Below are positions 10,363 to 20,355 of a DNA stretch of 64,000 nt, piece after piece. The notes under the pieces were generated by a model, which made no database searches, had not been told where the DNA came from, and was given only the letters and a program-made list of their open reading frames with translations. The number at the start of each line of letters is the position of its first letter. Within the stretch, counting starts at the first letter, position 1. Origin of the DNA: Datisca glomerata (lineage: Eukaryota; Streptophyta; Magnoliopsida; Cucurbitales; Datiscaceae). Both the position numbers and the translations under genes were made by a program. The stretch lies in assembly GCA_003255025.1 (NCBI GenBank), contig QANY01008049.1, positions 186,001-250,000 of the forward strand. Reading direction: 5' to 3'.

Positions 10363-11754
10363 TAGGGACGTCAATGGGTGGGTATTTAGTTGGTATTAGT
10401 ATACCCATTAAATATTCATGTTTAATTGTCACTACTCATACCAAACTCATACGCAGGCTAAATTAAATGGGTAGGTGTGGATAATATCCACTAAGACATT
10501 CGTACCCAACGGGCATCTAATGTGTACTCATATATATTTTCTTTTTTATTTTGAAACTAAAAGACTATTCTTTACTTTTTTTTATTCAACCAACAATTTT
10601 ACTTTCACCATTCATTTCTCTCTCTTCACCGAACTATGGCCATGGAGATCAATGATTCAATTTAAAATTACTCGCTCTCCAAATTGACAAGCTGGACAAA
10701 AACTGTCATAAATTGTTTAAAATGGAAATTGAGTCGACAAAATTGTTTAATAAACCTTATCAAATTTAATGAATTTTAGTTTGGTTAATCAATTTTAAAA
10801 TTGATGATTCAGTTAGTTTGGTTGTATCTTTATTCGATTATAAAATTGACCATCCAATTTAGTTCCATTGAAAATTTCATGAATGATAGTTTGGTTATTC
10901 GATTATAAAATTGATTATCCAGTTTTGTTTTATTGTAAAATTGATGAATTTCAGTTCCATTTATTATAGAATTGATGAATTTCAGTTTTGCTAAAATGTA
11001 TCCAGTTTTGTTTCATTATAAAATTGATTATCCAGTTTAGTGTTATTCAAATGCTAAATTGATGAACTTTGGTTCCATTCGACTATAATTGATGGACTTT
11101 AGTTTTAGTTGTTCAATTAATTATTCGGTTTGGATTGATTAATTCTAAATTAGTTCGATTAGGAAATTAATTAATTTTACTATTGATTATTCAATTATAA
11201 AACTGACGATTCATTTTGGTTCAGTCGTAAACTTAATTAATTCTAATTTGACTATAAAACTGAGATACAATTTAGTTCGGTTATTAAAAATTAATTCCAC
11301 AATCATTTATTATAAAACTAATGAATGTTAGTATCATTCAATTGTAGCATTGGTAAATCATGGTAAGATTTGACTATAAAATTGAAAATTTTAGGTTCGG
11401 ATATTCAATTCATGATTCAGTTTAGTTCGATTATAAAATTGATGTAATTCAACTGTCAATCATGAGTGTAAATGAGAATTACATCACAATTTTCAAAATA
11501 TATTATTGTATTTGGGAGAATTATCGAAGATGGAGAAAATGCCCTTAATCGGGGTTGCCTGGGAGTGGAGGTATAATTTTTTAAATAAATGAGTAGTCAA
11601 TGGATATTGGATATTACCTATACCATACTCGTTTATAATGAATAAAAAATTAGCCACCCGACAAAAATCCATACCCATTTATAATATTTTTAATTCACCC
11701 ATTAAGTTAGATACCCACAACTATTTTTACCCATATGTATTTATACCATCCCTA
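10363..11754. mobile_element. hAT-like non-autonomous element with AT-rich interior
   Basis: The left end reads TAGGGACGTCAATGGGTGGG; the right end, on the other strand, starts TAGGGATGGTATAAATACAT and carries the same ATGGGTA-type motifs. TAGGG-type inverted ends are common in plant hAT elements. The outer 8 bp, TTCTCCCC on the left and TTCTCAGC on the right, match at 6 of 8 positions, fitting an aged 8-bp target duplication. No transposase is present. It lies next to the copia-1 leader. Confidence 0.6.
10690..11460. repeat. Degenerate AT-rich tandem repeat
   Basis: The motif TATAAAATTGATNATTCAGTTTAG and variants (ATTGATGAATTTCAGTTTTG) recur every 30-50 bp across about 770 bp, in one main orientation. 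The copies are strongly diverged. There is no open reading frame of note. It forms the interior of the hAT-like element. Confidence 0.65.
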
Positions 11755-11762
11755 TTCTCAGC

Positions 11763-12185
11763 TGATATTAGTGCAAAATGGCATTTTCCTTCTATACGGG
11801 GTTGGATAATCCTTGTGACAGAGGATTGCCAGCATGGCCAAAAGAGAATAACACAAGCAAACATGGAAAAGGGATAAGTCAATGAAAAGAAACGTGACGG
11901 CCAAAATAGAAACTGATTTGGGCATCAGTTACTCTGTTTCCAACAATTTTATTAAGCAGTCAAAATAGAATCAAATCTAGCAAAATGATTGTAAACGGCC
12001 ATGGAGGAGAAGACAAATATCTACCTCAATATGTATTAAACAAAATCAGTCCCCACTAAATACAAAATGCTCTCAATTACTCTTTACTACCTTTCTTCAT
12101 CTTTCATTTCTCATTTCTTTTTTGCTCATACTCTACTATCCATATTCTTTTGCTGAATCCCGTAGATGGGAAAAATTCTCTTACA
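11763..12185 (+). repeat. 5' LTR of Tat-1
   Basis: Aligns with 19815-20355. Shared blocks include GTAAACGGCCATGGAGGAGA, AGCTCTCAATTACTCTT and TTCATCTTTCATTTCTCATT. A CT-rich leader precedes the primer-site region. About 150 bp near the start of the 3' copy is missing here. Confidence 0.8.
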
Positions 12186-12186
12186 T

Positions 12187-12206
12187 ATTGGTGCTTTCAT
12201 TGAGAG
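12187..12206 (+). other. Tat-1 primer-binding-site region
   Basis: TTGGTGCTTTCATTGAGAGC directly follows the LTR end. It is the usual first internal sequence of related Tat-type elements. The priming tRNA is not assigned here. Confidence 0.7.
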
Positions 12207-12699
12207 CTGAAAGATACTTGAGAATGATCAACTCCTAAAAATTGAGAATGCCAAGAACTAGATCTAGTGTGGCTCGCGATAGCCAAAACTGAAACGATCC
12301 CGAGCAAAGAAACCATAATGTGCCGGCAATGCTCAAGACAAATTTGAAAATAATTATAGAGTTGGAAAATCAAAATGCAGAAACTTTGAACACAACTCTT
12401 CACTTGCTACAAGACCAAGTCACCAACTTACAGCAAGAAGTCCGGTAGACGCAGAATGAGATGATGCCAATCACATCGGGAGGAAATGAATGAAACCCAG
12501 CTGCAACGACCAACATGAATTTTGGATTAAATTATCGTCATGATGAAGAACACAATGAAGAAGATGAGGGGTGATCAAAGAACGTGGAGAACAGAGCAAT
12601 GTGAGTCCTAAGAGTCAAAGACGAGTTAATGACATAAAAAAAATACTCGACAGAAAAATAGTAGAAGCCAAGAGATTTGCACCACAATGGTAGAGGACT

Positions 12700-13640
12700 T
12701 GGAGTCCCTCACTCAGACCCCATTGACTCCAAAGATCCTGTCAAATCCAATCCCTAATAAGTTCACACCCCCAAGTTCAAATACTATGCAGGAAATACAG
12801 ACCTTGTGGAGCACCTCAGACGGCATCTACAGATGATGGAATTTTCTCAACACGAGGATGCCCTCACGTGCAAAATGTTCCTGACAAGCCTCAATGGCAA
12901 CACAATAAAATGGTATCATTCTCTTCCCCCTTTTTCTATTACTAAATTTTTTGTTATGTCTTCTGTCTTTTTGAAACAGAACGTAACCTCTCGATCCGGT
13001 ATGGAAGATTTAGAATATCTTCTAACAATCTCGATAAAGAAAGAAGAATCCTTACGTGAATACACATAGAGGGTTAAAGAAGAAATGTGGAAAGTGGAAA
13101 ATTACGATGATCGCATAGCTCGGTTGGCGTTTAGAAGAGGGTTGGACCCCCAATCATCATTGTTTGAGGACTTGTCTAAGGAGAAATCACTCAGCATGAC
13201 TAAAACCTTCCTCAGAGCTTAGACATATATAAACCTCTAAGAGGAGAGGCAAAGCATGATGCAGCTGTCAGAACAATTGGTTGCCACATGCAGTAAGAAT
13301 GCGAATTGAAAAGATGAAATGCTTGGGAGTAAAGATAAACACGATGAAAATAGATAAGACAAAAGACCAAGAGGATTTCGAGCAGTTTGCCCAAAGAGAA
13401 ATAACATATACTTCGCTCACCATCCCAGGCAATCAGATTCTGTGGGCAATAAAGGACAAACTGTGGCTGAAGAGTTCACCACCAATGAAGAAAGACAAGC
13501 ACAAATTTTTCACATTCTATAAAAGCTATGGACATATGACAAAGGACTGTTACAAATTGAAGGACTATATTGAAGGGTTCGCCACCAATGAAGAAAGACA
13601 AGCAAAAATTGAAGGACTATATTGAAGATCTAATCAATAA
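12700..13640 (+). pseudogene. Tat-1 gag remnant
   Basis: Capsid-type Gag blocks appear in order: YYAGNTDLVEHLRRHLQMM, DALTCKMFLTSLNG, TIKWYHSLPPFSITKF (12806-13069), then KKEESLREYT, an in-frame stop, and a block with RLAFRRGLDP. Near 13500-13560 FTFYKSYGHMTKDCYKLKDY is a zinc-knuckle-like segment whose first cysteines are lost. A tandem duplication at 13478-13625 disrupts the junction with the protease region. Confidence 0.82.
13478..13625 (+). repeat. 99-bp tandem duplication at the gag zinc-knuckle region
   Basis: CACCAATGAAGAAAGACAAGC occurs near 13478 and again about 99 bp later, each time leading into TTGAAGGACTATATTGAA. The second copy lacks about 50 bp, so the zinc-knuckle segment is present only in the first copy. 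It shifts the reading frame between copies. Confidence 0.8.
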
Positions 13641-14170
13641 GGGTCATCTCCGTCAATGCGTTGCAAAGGCGGATGACAGACAAGCAGAAAAATGGACCGA
13701 GCCAAGAAAAGTCGTGGAGCCATTAGGTATTGTTGACACAATAAAAGCGCTCACGGAGTTAGAAGAAGATTTTAGTAAAAAAGAAAGAAAACATTACGGT
13801 AAGAAAGCAACAATAGTTGAAGAAGGAATGGAGAAGATAGTCAAAGAAGCCCTAATTACCTTCAATGGAGAAGAAGATGCAAAAGTTGTTGAGACCCATA
13901 ATGATACCCTAGTAATATCCATTCAAGTGGGAAGTTGCTTGTTAAGAAGCATTTTGGTGGACAACGACAGTGCTTCACATATTCTATGCCGAACAACCAT
14001 GGACAAATTGGTAATCGAAGTGGTAAAGTTACAGAACCCAGGGCAGTCTTTAGTCGGGTTTAATGGAGAAATTACTTATTCAGAAGGAAAACTTTCCCCT
14101 CCTTTACTGGCAGATCCGTTCAACCACTTAACTGAATTTATGGGCATCGATACGCCTTCTCCATACACGT
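13640..14170 (+). pseudogene. Tat-1 protease-region remnant
   Basis: The frame open at 13570-14172 contains KDYIEDLINKGHLRQCV, a Tat Gag/linker signature, then LVISIQVGSCLLRSILVDND with SASHIL, corresponding to the retropepsin active-site region, and a C-terminal SLVGFNGE block. The active-site triplet reads D-N-D where D-[TSN]-G is usual, so proteolytic activity is unlikely. It ends at a stop before the RT linker. Confidence 0.72.
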
Positions 14171-14379
14171 AATACTAGGCAAGCCATGGATTCACAATAT
14201 GAAGCCAACTCCAACCACCTACCATCATACCTTGAAGTATCAGAGCCTAAATGAGATGAAAACAATCCAAGGATAACAGGTGATAGCCCGATGCTATACA
14301 GTCACCGCACTCAATGCCACAAAGAAAACATCAAGGAAACGACCAGTGAGTCAACAACAATAGCAATTAAAGGCGTTGA

Positions 14380-15300
14380 ACAATATGCCTGAAGAAGAGG
14401 TGCCAAGGTACAAAGTGGTAGACGAACTGATAGAAGTAAAGCTCAATCATGACACAGAGTTAACCAAGATAGGAGCCACTCTATCACAAGAAGAACAATA
14501 AGAACTCATCAGCTTCTTGAGCAAAAATGAAGACATGTTTGCAGAAACCCCAACGGATATGTCAGGGATAGAAGAAGAAGTTGTATGCCACACACTGAAT
14601 ATAGATCTGGCAGTCAGACACGTGAAACAAAGGAGTTGGGTCTTCTCTCCAAAAAGGAAAAAGGAAATCAAAGAAGAAGTTGATCACCTCACTAAAGCAG
14701 GCTTCATCAGAGAGGTCATGTATCCAAAATGGCCATCTAATGTGGTTTTAGGTAAGAAAAGGAATGGGAAATGGAGAGTTTGTGTGGATTTCACAGACGT
14801 CAACAAGGCACGTTCAAGGGACGATTATCCGCTTCCAAAGATAGACCAAATGATTGATGCAACAGTGGGGCATGGATTATTAAGTTTTATGGATGCAATT
14901 TTGGGATACCAAGTGAAGATGTATCTGCCAGATAAGGAGAAAACACCATTTATAACCGATTAAGGTATTTACAGCTACAAAGTAATGCCTTTTAGATTAA
15001 AAAATGTTGGAACGACATATCAACACCTAGTGAATATATTCAAGAATCAAATCGGACGCATAATGAATGTTTTACGTAGACGATGTGCTAGTCAAATCAA
15101 TCAGCCTCCAAAACCACGTCGAACATTTGGAAGAAGCTTTCTCAAAACTAAGAAGGTTTAACATGAAGTTGAATTCATAGAAATGTATGTTTGGACTCAA
15201 AGAGGAAAAATTTCTCAGACACATGGTATCATAAAGAGGGATTGAAGTCAATCTTGACCAAGTTTAAGCTATTGTAAACATGAAGACCCCAATAACCTTG
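14380..15300 (+). pseudogene. Tat-1 reverse transcriptase remnant
   Basis: The open part (14517-14963) reads DMSGIEEEVVCHTLNID, KKEIKEEVDHLTKAGFIREV, NGKWRVCVDFTDVNKA, DDYPLPKIDQMID and LSFMDAILGYQVKM, the fingers/palm motifs of gypsy RT. After a stop the similarity continues (VMPFRLKNVGTTYQ), and the catalytic FYVDDVLVKS lies near 15072 in a different frame. Motifs are intact locally, but stops and at least one frameshift separate them. Confidence 0.88.
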
Positions 15301-15700
15301 AAAGACTTACAAAGTCTCACGGGAAAGCTGGCAGCCACTGAGAGATTTTTAGCTAAGTCAACTGACAAATGCAAGCTTTTCTTCACCAAGATCAGGAAGA
15401 ATTCAACCCAAAGATGGGATGAAGACTACGAAGCTGCTTTCCAAGAAGTCAAGGAATATCTAGCTTCACTACCTGTCTTGTCTAAACCAGATCCAAGTGA
15501 TAAATTATATTTATACGTAGTAGTTTTAGAAGTGGCCGTCAGTGCAACATTGTTTAGGGAAGAAGGGAACTCATCAAAGCTAGTTTACTTTGTCAGCAAA
15601 AGCTTAGAGGACGCAGAAACCATGTATAAAAAGATCGATAAAATTATCTTAGCCTTGATTATGGTGCAGGAAAGTTGAAGCCGTACTTTTAAGCATAAGT
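15300..15700 (+). pseudogene. Tat-1 RT connection and RNase H remnant
   Basis: Frame 15280-15678 reads LQSLTGKLAATERFLAKSTD, W..DYEAAFQEVKEYLASLP, LYLYVVVLEVAVSATLFREE and KLVYFVSKSL. These are the thumb/connection and retroviral-type RNase H blocks of gypsy Pol. The frame stops after MVQES, before the conserved RNase H C-terminus. Expected acidic catalytic positions are only partly retained. Confidence 0.82.
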
Positions 15701-15764
15701 AATAATAGTACCAATAAAATTCCCGATATGAAGCATCCTTCATTCACCATATTTAACGGGTATA

Positions 15765-16314
15765 ATGGTCAAATGGGCAGTAGAACTTGTGCAGTACGAA
15801 ATTAGTTGTGTCCTAAGAGAATCCATGAAGTCTCAAGTACTAGCAGACTTGATCGCGGAATTCACAATGGGACAAGACAAAAATATCATGAAATTTGACC
15901 CTCATAAGGATGGATGGGGGTTGTACGTAGATAGAGCTTTAAATCAAAGAGGATCTGGGGCAGGCGCAATATTATGAACCCCCCTCGGAGAAGTCATTGA
16001 ACAAGCTTTGTCATTCATCTTTAACACCTCAAATGATGAAGCAAATATAAAGCATTGATATGGAGTCCGCAAAAGAATTTGGGATAAGAAGGTTAAACAT
16101 TTATTGTGATTCGCAATTAGTTGCTAACCAGATCACAGGAATGTACGCCATAAAAGATGAAAAGATGGCAAAATATCTCCAAGGTATGAAACAACTTCTG
16201 GATCAATTAGAAGAATATCATTTTAAGCAAATTCCTAGAGGGGAAAATTCGCATGCGAACGCTCTAGCCACCATTGGGTCATCCATCAACTATCATCCCG
16301 ATAGAATTTCTTGA
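15765..16314 (+). pseudogene. Tat-1 second (archaeal-type) RNase H remnant
   Basis: DGWGLYVDRALNQRGSGAGA near 15910-15970 is the first catalytic block of the additional RNase H of Tat elements. After a stop, LGEVIEQALSFIF and SNDEANIKH follow, then in another frame RRLNIYCDSQLVANQITGMY, YLQGMKQLLDQLEEY and IPRGENSHANALATI. The aspartates of the YVD and CDS blocks remain. The frame is broken near 15975 and 16060. A dual RNase H is diagnostic for the Tat lineage. Confidence 0.85.
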
Positions 16315-16429
16315 ATTCCCAAGCACCGAAAGTCAGACAACTCTTAACAGTACACAATCCGCAAAACCAAGCTGGATGGTCCCAATTGTCCAATACCTAC
16401 AAAACGATAAGCTTCTGAAAGATAAATTG

Positions 16430-17455
16430 GAAGCACGAAAACTGAGTCAACAAGCGGGAAGATACATGCTAATCAATAACAAACTCTACAAGAGATATTT
16501 TTCAGGACCTTATCTGAGGTGTCCCAACCCGATTGAATCCATTTACGTCATGGTGAAAATCCACGAAGGGATCTACGAGAGTCATATATGTGGAAGAACG
16601 CTAGCACATAAGATTCTTAACGAAGGGTACTACTGGCCCAAAATCCAAGCAGATGGAAAGCAATAAACAAGAAGATGTGATACGTGCCATAGGATTGCTC
16701 CCATCCCAAGAATGGCTTTAGAGTCACTACAAACTCTAGTCAGTCTCTGGCCATTTATGCAATGGGGACTTATCATAGAAGGACCACAGCCAATGGCTCC
16801 AACACAAAAGAAGTTCCTACTTGTGGTTACAAACTACGTCATCAAACAAATAGAAGTAGTTCTGCTAGCGAGAATTCGAGAAGAAATGGTGTGATGGACT
16901 ATGAATCAAAGCTGTACATTCGACCCCGTAAAATCCATAAAGGAACAGATTGGCAGAAAGATCAAACTGAACCATCTTTGAAGGGTGAAAGAAATGGTTA
17001 CAATCAGCCAAAGGAAAATGGGTCAAAGAATTGCCTTCAGTTCTTTGGGCTTATCGAAGAACTCTGCGTGAATCATCTAGGTAGACGTCGTTTGCATTAG
17101 CATATGGAAAATAAGCCATCATTCCATCAGTAATTAGCCGGGAAGAAAACTCCCAAATTTTAGAGAAATAATTGGACGTGCTAGAAGAAAAAAGAAAAGC
17201 AGCCCTCATCGGATTGGTAAATTACAATCAACACAGACGAGCTTATTTCTCAAAGAGGGCAAAGGGTTTTCAGCCTAGAGAACTAGTCCTCAAAAGAACC
17301 ATGTAGTTAGATGAAGGAAAAATGGGAACGAATTGGGAAAGACCATACATCATCCGAACATTAGGAGGAAATGGATCATATTGGTTAGCTGATAATGAAG
17401 GTATGAATCTCCCTAAGCCATGGAATGCATTACACTTGAGAAAGTTCTATGTGTA
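16430..17455 (+). pseudogene. Tat-1 integrase remnant
   Basis: The HHCC zinc-binding region is visible: KIHEGIYESHICGRTLAHKI, LNEGYYWPKIQADG, a stop, then RRCDTCHRIAPIPR. The core begins WPFMQWGLIIEGPQPMAP, with the first catalytic aspartate replaced by isoleucine. Part of the core is deleted; downstream KWVKELPSVLWAYR, a block with LVNYNQHRRAYF and ALHLRKFYV (stop near 17455) give the C-terminal domain. Stops and shifts are numerous. Confidence 0.82.
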
Positions 17456-17599
17456 AATTTTTAATCATTTTAATGATAACATCTTCACTCTGTTGATTTT
17501 CCCATTAAAAGGTTTTTCACGTAAAATCCGTGTCTTCAAGTTTTCTTTCTATTTACGTTTATAAGCTTGAATCTCACCAAAGGAAATGCACACAAAAAG

Positions 17600-18120
17600 C
17601 ATGAAAAAAAAAGTCTAAGTGTGCCAAACGGCCTCTTAGACATAAGAACAAAAAAAATGTCTAAGCGTGTCGAACGGCCACTTAGACACAAAAGCATTAA
17701 AAAATGTCTAAGTAAGCCAAGTGGCCACTTAGACACAAAAGCATAGAAAAAGTCTAAGTGTGCCAAGCGGCCACTTAAACACAAAACATGAAAAAATCTA
17801 AGTGTGTCAAACGACCACTTAGACAAAAAAGCATGGAAAAAAATATATATGTGCCAACCGACCACTTAGGCACAAAAATAGGAAAAAAGTCTAAGTGGGC
17901 CAAGCGAGCACTTAGACATAAAAGCATGAAAAAAAGTCTAAGTGTGCCAAGCGGCCACTTAGACACAAAAGCATGGAAAAAATTCTAAGTTTGCCAAGTA
18001 GCCACTTAGACATAAAAGGATGAAAAAAAGTTTAAGTGTGTCAGGTGGCCACTTAGACATAAAAAACATGAAAAAAGTCTAAGTTTTTCCAAGTGGCTGC
18101 TTAAATACAAAAACTTAGAA
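17600..18120 (+). repeat. Tandem array of ~46-bp hairpin units downstream of Tat-1 pol
   Basis: Eleven recognisable units of about 46 bp follow one another. The consensus has arms GTCTAAGTG and CACTTAGAC (perfect reverse complements of 9 bp) around a core TGCCAAGCGGC, then a spacer ACAAAAGCATGAAAAAA. Units begin near 17613, 17659, 17705, 17752, 17797, 17841, 17889, 17936, 17982, 18028 and 18077. A twelfth is decayed. Open frames across it come from the period and are not genes. Confidence 0.92.
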
Positions 18121-18342
18121 AAAATTGCCAAGTGTTTGAAGTAGCTATATGAAGCATAAAGCAAAAGAGGATTCAGTTGAAATTATAATTCTACCTAAGC
18201 ATTCAAGATAATTTCTAAACTAATTATATAGAGGAAAGTTCTCAAGATGGAATCCCAGTAGTGAAACATGAAATATTTCATTCATTCACAAGAAAAGAAA
18301 AAGTACAAGGAAAACAAAAAGTTATAAGAAAAAAGAAAGAAA

Positions 18343-19552
18343 CTAATCAAGATGGATATGATCAACTGATGAGTCATATGGCCTATGAACCACCACGACA
18401 GCAACTTCCTTGGTGATAGAATCGGCAATAGATTCTGGGGCAGTGGCACTATCATCTCCAGCATTCTGATCAGTAGGACGAGGAACTTCTTCAGTTAGTT
18501 CATATTGTGGAGGCGCTCGGGAGACACCATCAAGATAACCAATGGTGAAAGCGTTATTCTCCAACAGCCTAAATTGAGTAGTATATTGTTCATAAGCCTC
18601 TTCCTCCTTTTTTTGCAAAGCTCTGGCAACGGACACTTCAAGCCGCTCTGTAAGTTCATCAGTAGCCTCTTGAATGCGTCTGTCAGTATTAGTCTCCAGC
18701 TCCTCAATTAAAAGCCTTACAACTTTAGATCCACTCTTCAACTCACCAATTTCAACGTCCTTAGCAGGCAGCTGATACTTAAGGTTAGACACTTCTTGCT
18801 AGTGCCTAACCATTTCACCACCAATGGTGTTAAGCTTGGCAGCATGAGCATTGTGATACAATGCAGATTAAAAGAAAAGAAGTCATATTTCTCTTAAAAA
18901 ATAGTAGTACAAAATAAGGAAATGCAAAATGAATACGAGTTACATGAATGAGGAAATGATTAATGTCTTTCTGAAGAGCTTCAACTGGGTTCTTAGCCAA
19001 CTGATCAAAATTGGTTGAGCACTAAAGATGACTCATAATATGATGAGATGACTCACAATCAACCATCAAGTTACTTCAAAAGGAATGCTCGAGCCACTGC
19101 CCGGAGGAAATAGAGTCCAAGGTAAATTGTTGACAGACTTAGAAGAGCCAAACAAAAAATTGAGAGAAGAAGGCCCGAATGGAACAAACCCCATCAGCCC
19201 AACAGAGTCAAGCTGGAGGGGGAGAGATCAACTAAAGTGGGGAGAGGAGAAGAAGCTTGAATAGCAGGGCAGGCAGGAAAAATTCTAGAAGAAGAAACCG
19301 TGGGTGATGGCTTAATATCCAACAGTGGGCCCACGTCACGCGAAGAAGAATGGTTCCAAGATAGAAGAGGAAGTGGAGGTAGACGAACTAGAAGAAGAAG
19401 GCAAGGAAGGAAGATGATGGACTAACAAGGTCACTGTCAGAATAAGAACATTCAACCCCTTTGAGAAAGGATCTACGATAGTGAGAAAAAAAATGGTTAA
19501 ACTTTTCTATGTTCCTAATCCTAGGGATTGTAGGTGAGAAAGAAGATTCCAT
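18343..19552 (-). pseudogene. Antisense extra ORF of Tat-1 (coiled-coil protein), broken
   Basis: On the minus strand the likely start gives MESSFSPTIPRIRNIEKF (19552). The frame decays and resumes with a block containing DQLAKNPVEALQKDI. The last segment (18792-18343) encodes a heptad-rich stretch (LIEELETNTDRRIQEATDEL, RALQKKEEEAYEQYTTQF) and an acidic tail. A small intron is likely: donor CAT|GTAACTCG at 18943 and an acceptor near 18866 that now reads TGCAT instead of TGCAG. Antisense extra ORFs between integrase and 3' LTR are known in Tat elements. Function unknown. Confidence 0.68.
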
Positions 19553-19814
19553 TGAAATAAGCTTAAAGATGAAGAAAAACGAAGAAGAATACTTACTGAG
19601 AAAGAGTGCGCGCAAAGAAAGAGAAGGTAAAATTCTTTAACTATGATCTTAGCGGACATCAAGTGACAGATTTGAGAGATACATAATAACTGTAAAAATG
19701 AAACGACGATGAGACTAAAAGGAAAATAGGTACAAATACGTTGCACAATTACATTAGCAGATCAAATCGGAGCTAAACAAGTGAATACGTCTTTCTTTCA
19801 CCTAAAAAAACTAA

Positions 19815-20355
19815 TGATGGCATTCTGAAAGATGAAAGGACGCCAGGTAGAAAGTAATGATGAGTGTTATGACATCATCAACCATGATTGAACGGAAAAT
19901 CAAACTAATCATGTTTTGCATCAATGGTCTACAACCGAGATATAAAATAGGGACAAATGTACAGGGTTGATCAATCCTTGCGACAAAGGACTTCCAACAT
20001 GACAGAAAGATAATGACACAGGAAAACGTGGAGAAGGGAGAAATCAACGAAAAGTGACGTGGGGTCAAAATAGAATAAGATTTCAGCGTCAATTACTCCC
20101 TTTCTCACGATTTGATCAAGCAGTACAATATTATTAAATATTTATTAAATGCAAAATGGTTGTAAACGGCCATGGAGGAGAAGGACTATATATACCTCCA
20201 TATGTATCAAACAAAATCAATCTCAACAAAATACAAAAAGCTCTCAATTACTCTTCACTATATTTCTTCATCTTTCATTTCTCATTTCTTTTTTGTTCAT
20301 ACTCTACTATTCTAATTATTTTACTGAATATCATAGTGGAGAAAAATTCCCTAGG
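19815..20355 (+). repeat. 3' LTR of Tat-1
   Basis: Matches 11763-12185 throughout its right two thirds and ends GAAAAATTCCCTAG, parallel to the 5' LTR end. It contains ATATATACCTCCATATG (possible TATA region near 20190), a CT-rich leader, and a local ATTATTAAATATTTATTAAAT duplication absent from the 5' copy. The start is approximate. Confidence 0.75.

Larger units (their letters stand above)
11763..20355 (+). mobile_element. Tat-type Ty3/gypsy retrotransposon (Tat-1), decayed but near full length
   Basis: Two similar LTRs flank gag, protease, RT, RNase H, a second archaeal-type RNase H, integrase, a hairpin array and an antisense ORF. The second RNase H and extra ORFs downstream of pol are known features of the plant Tat lineage. 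Total length is about 8.6 kb. The LTRs differ by many substitutions and by a segment present only in the 3' copy, so insertion is old. Every coding segment has stops or frameshifts. Outer limits are approximate. Confidence 0.85.

Noticed and set aside
10475..10687. Open frame of 70 codons in the hAT-like element
   Set aside because: T/F-rich chance frame with no family similarity.
17536..17988. Protein-like open frames on both strands with repeated LSGRLAHLDFF / KRPLRQKSMKK patterns
   Set aside because: They are translations of the 46-bp hairpin repeat; period and composition explain them.
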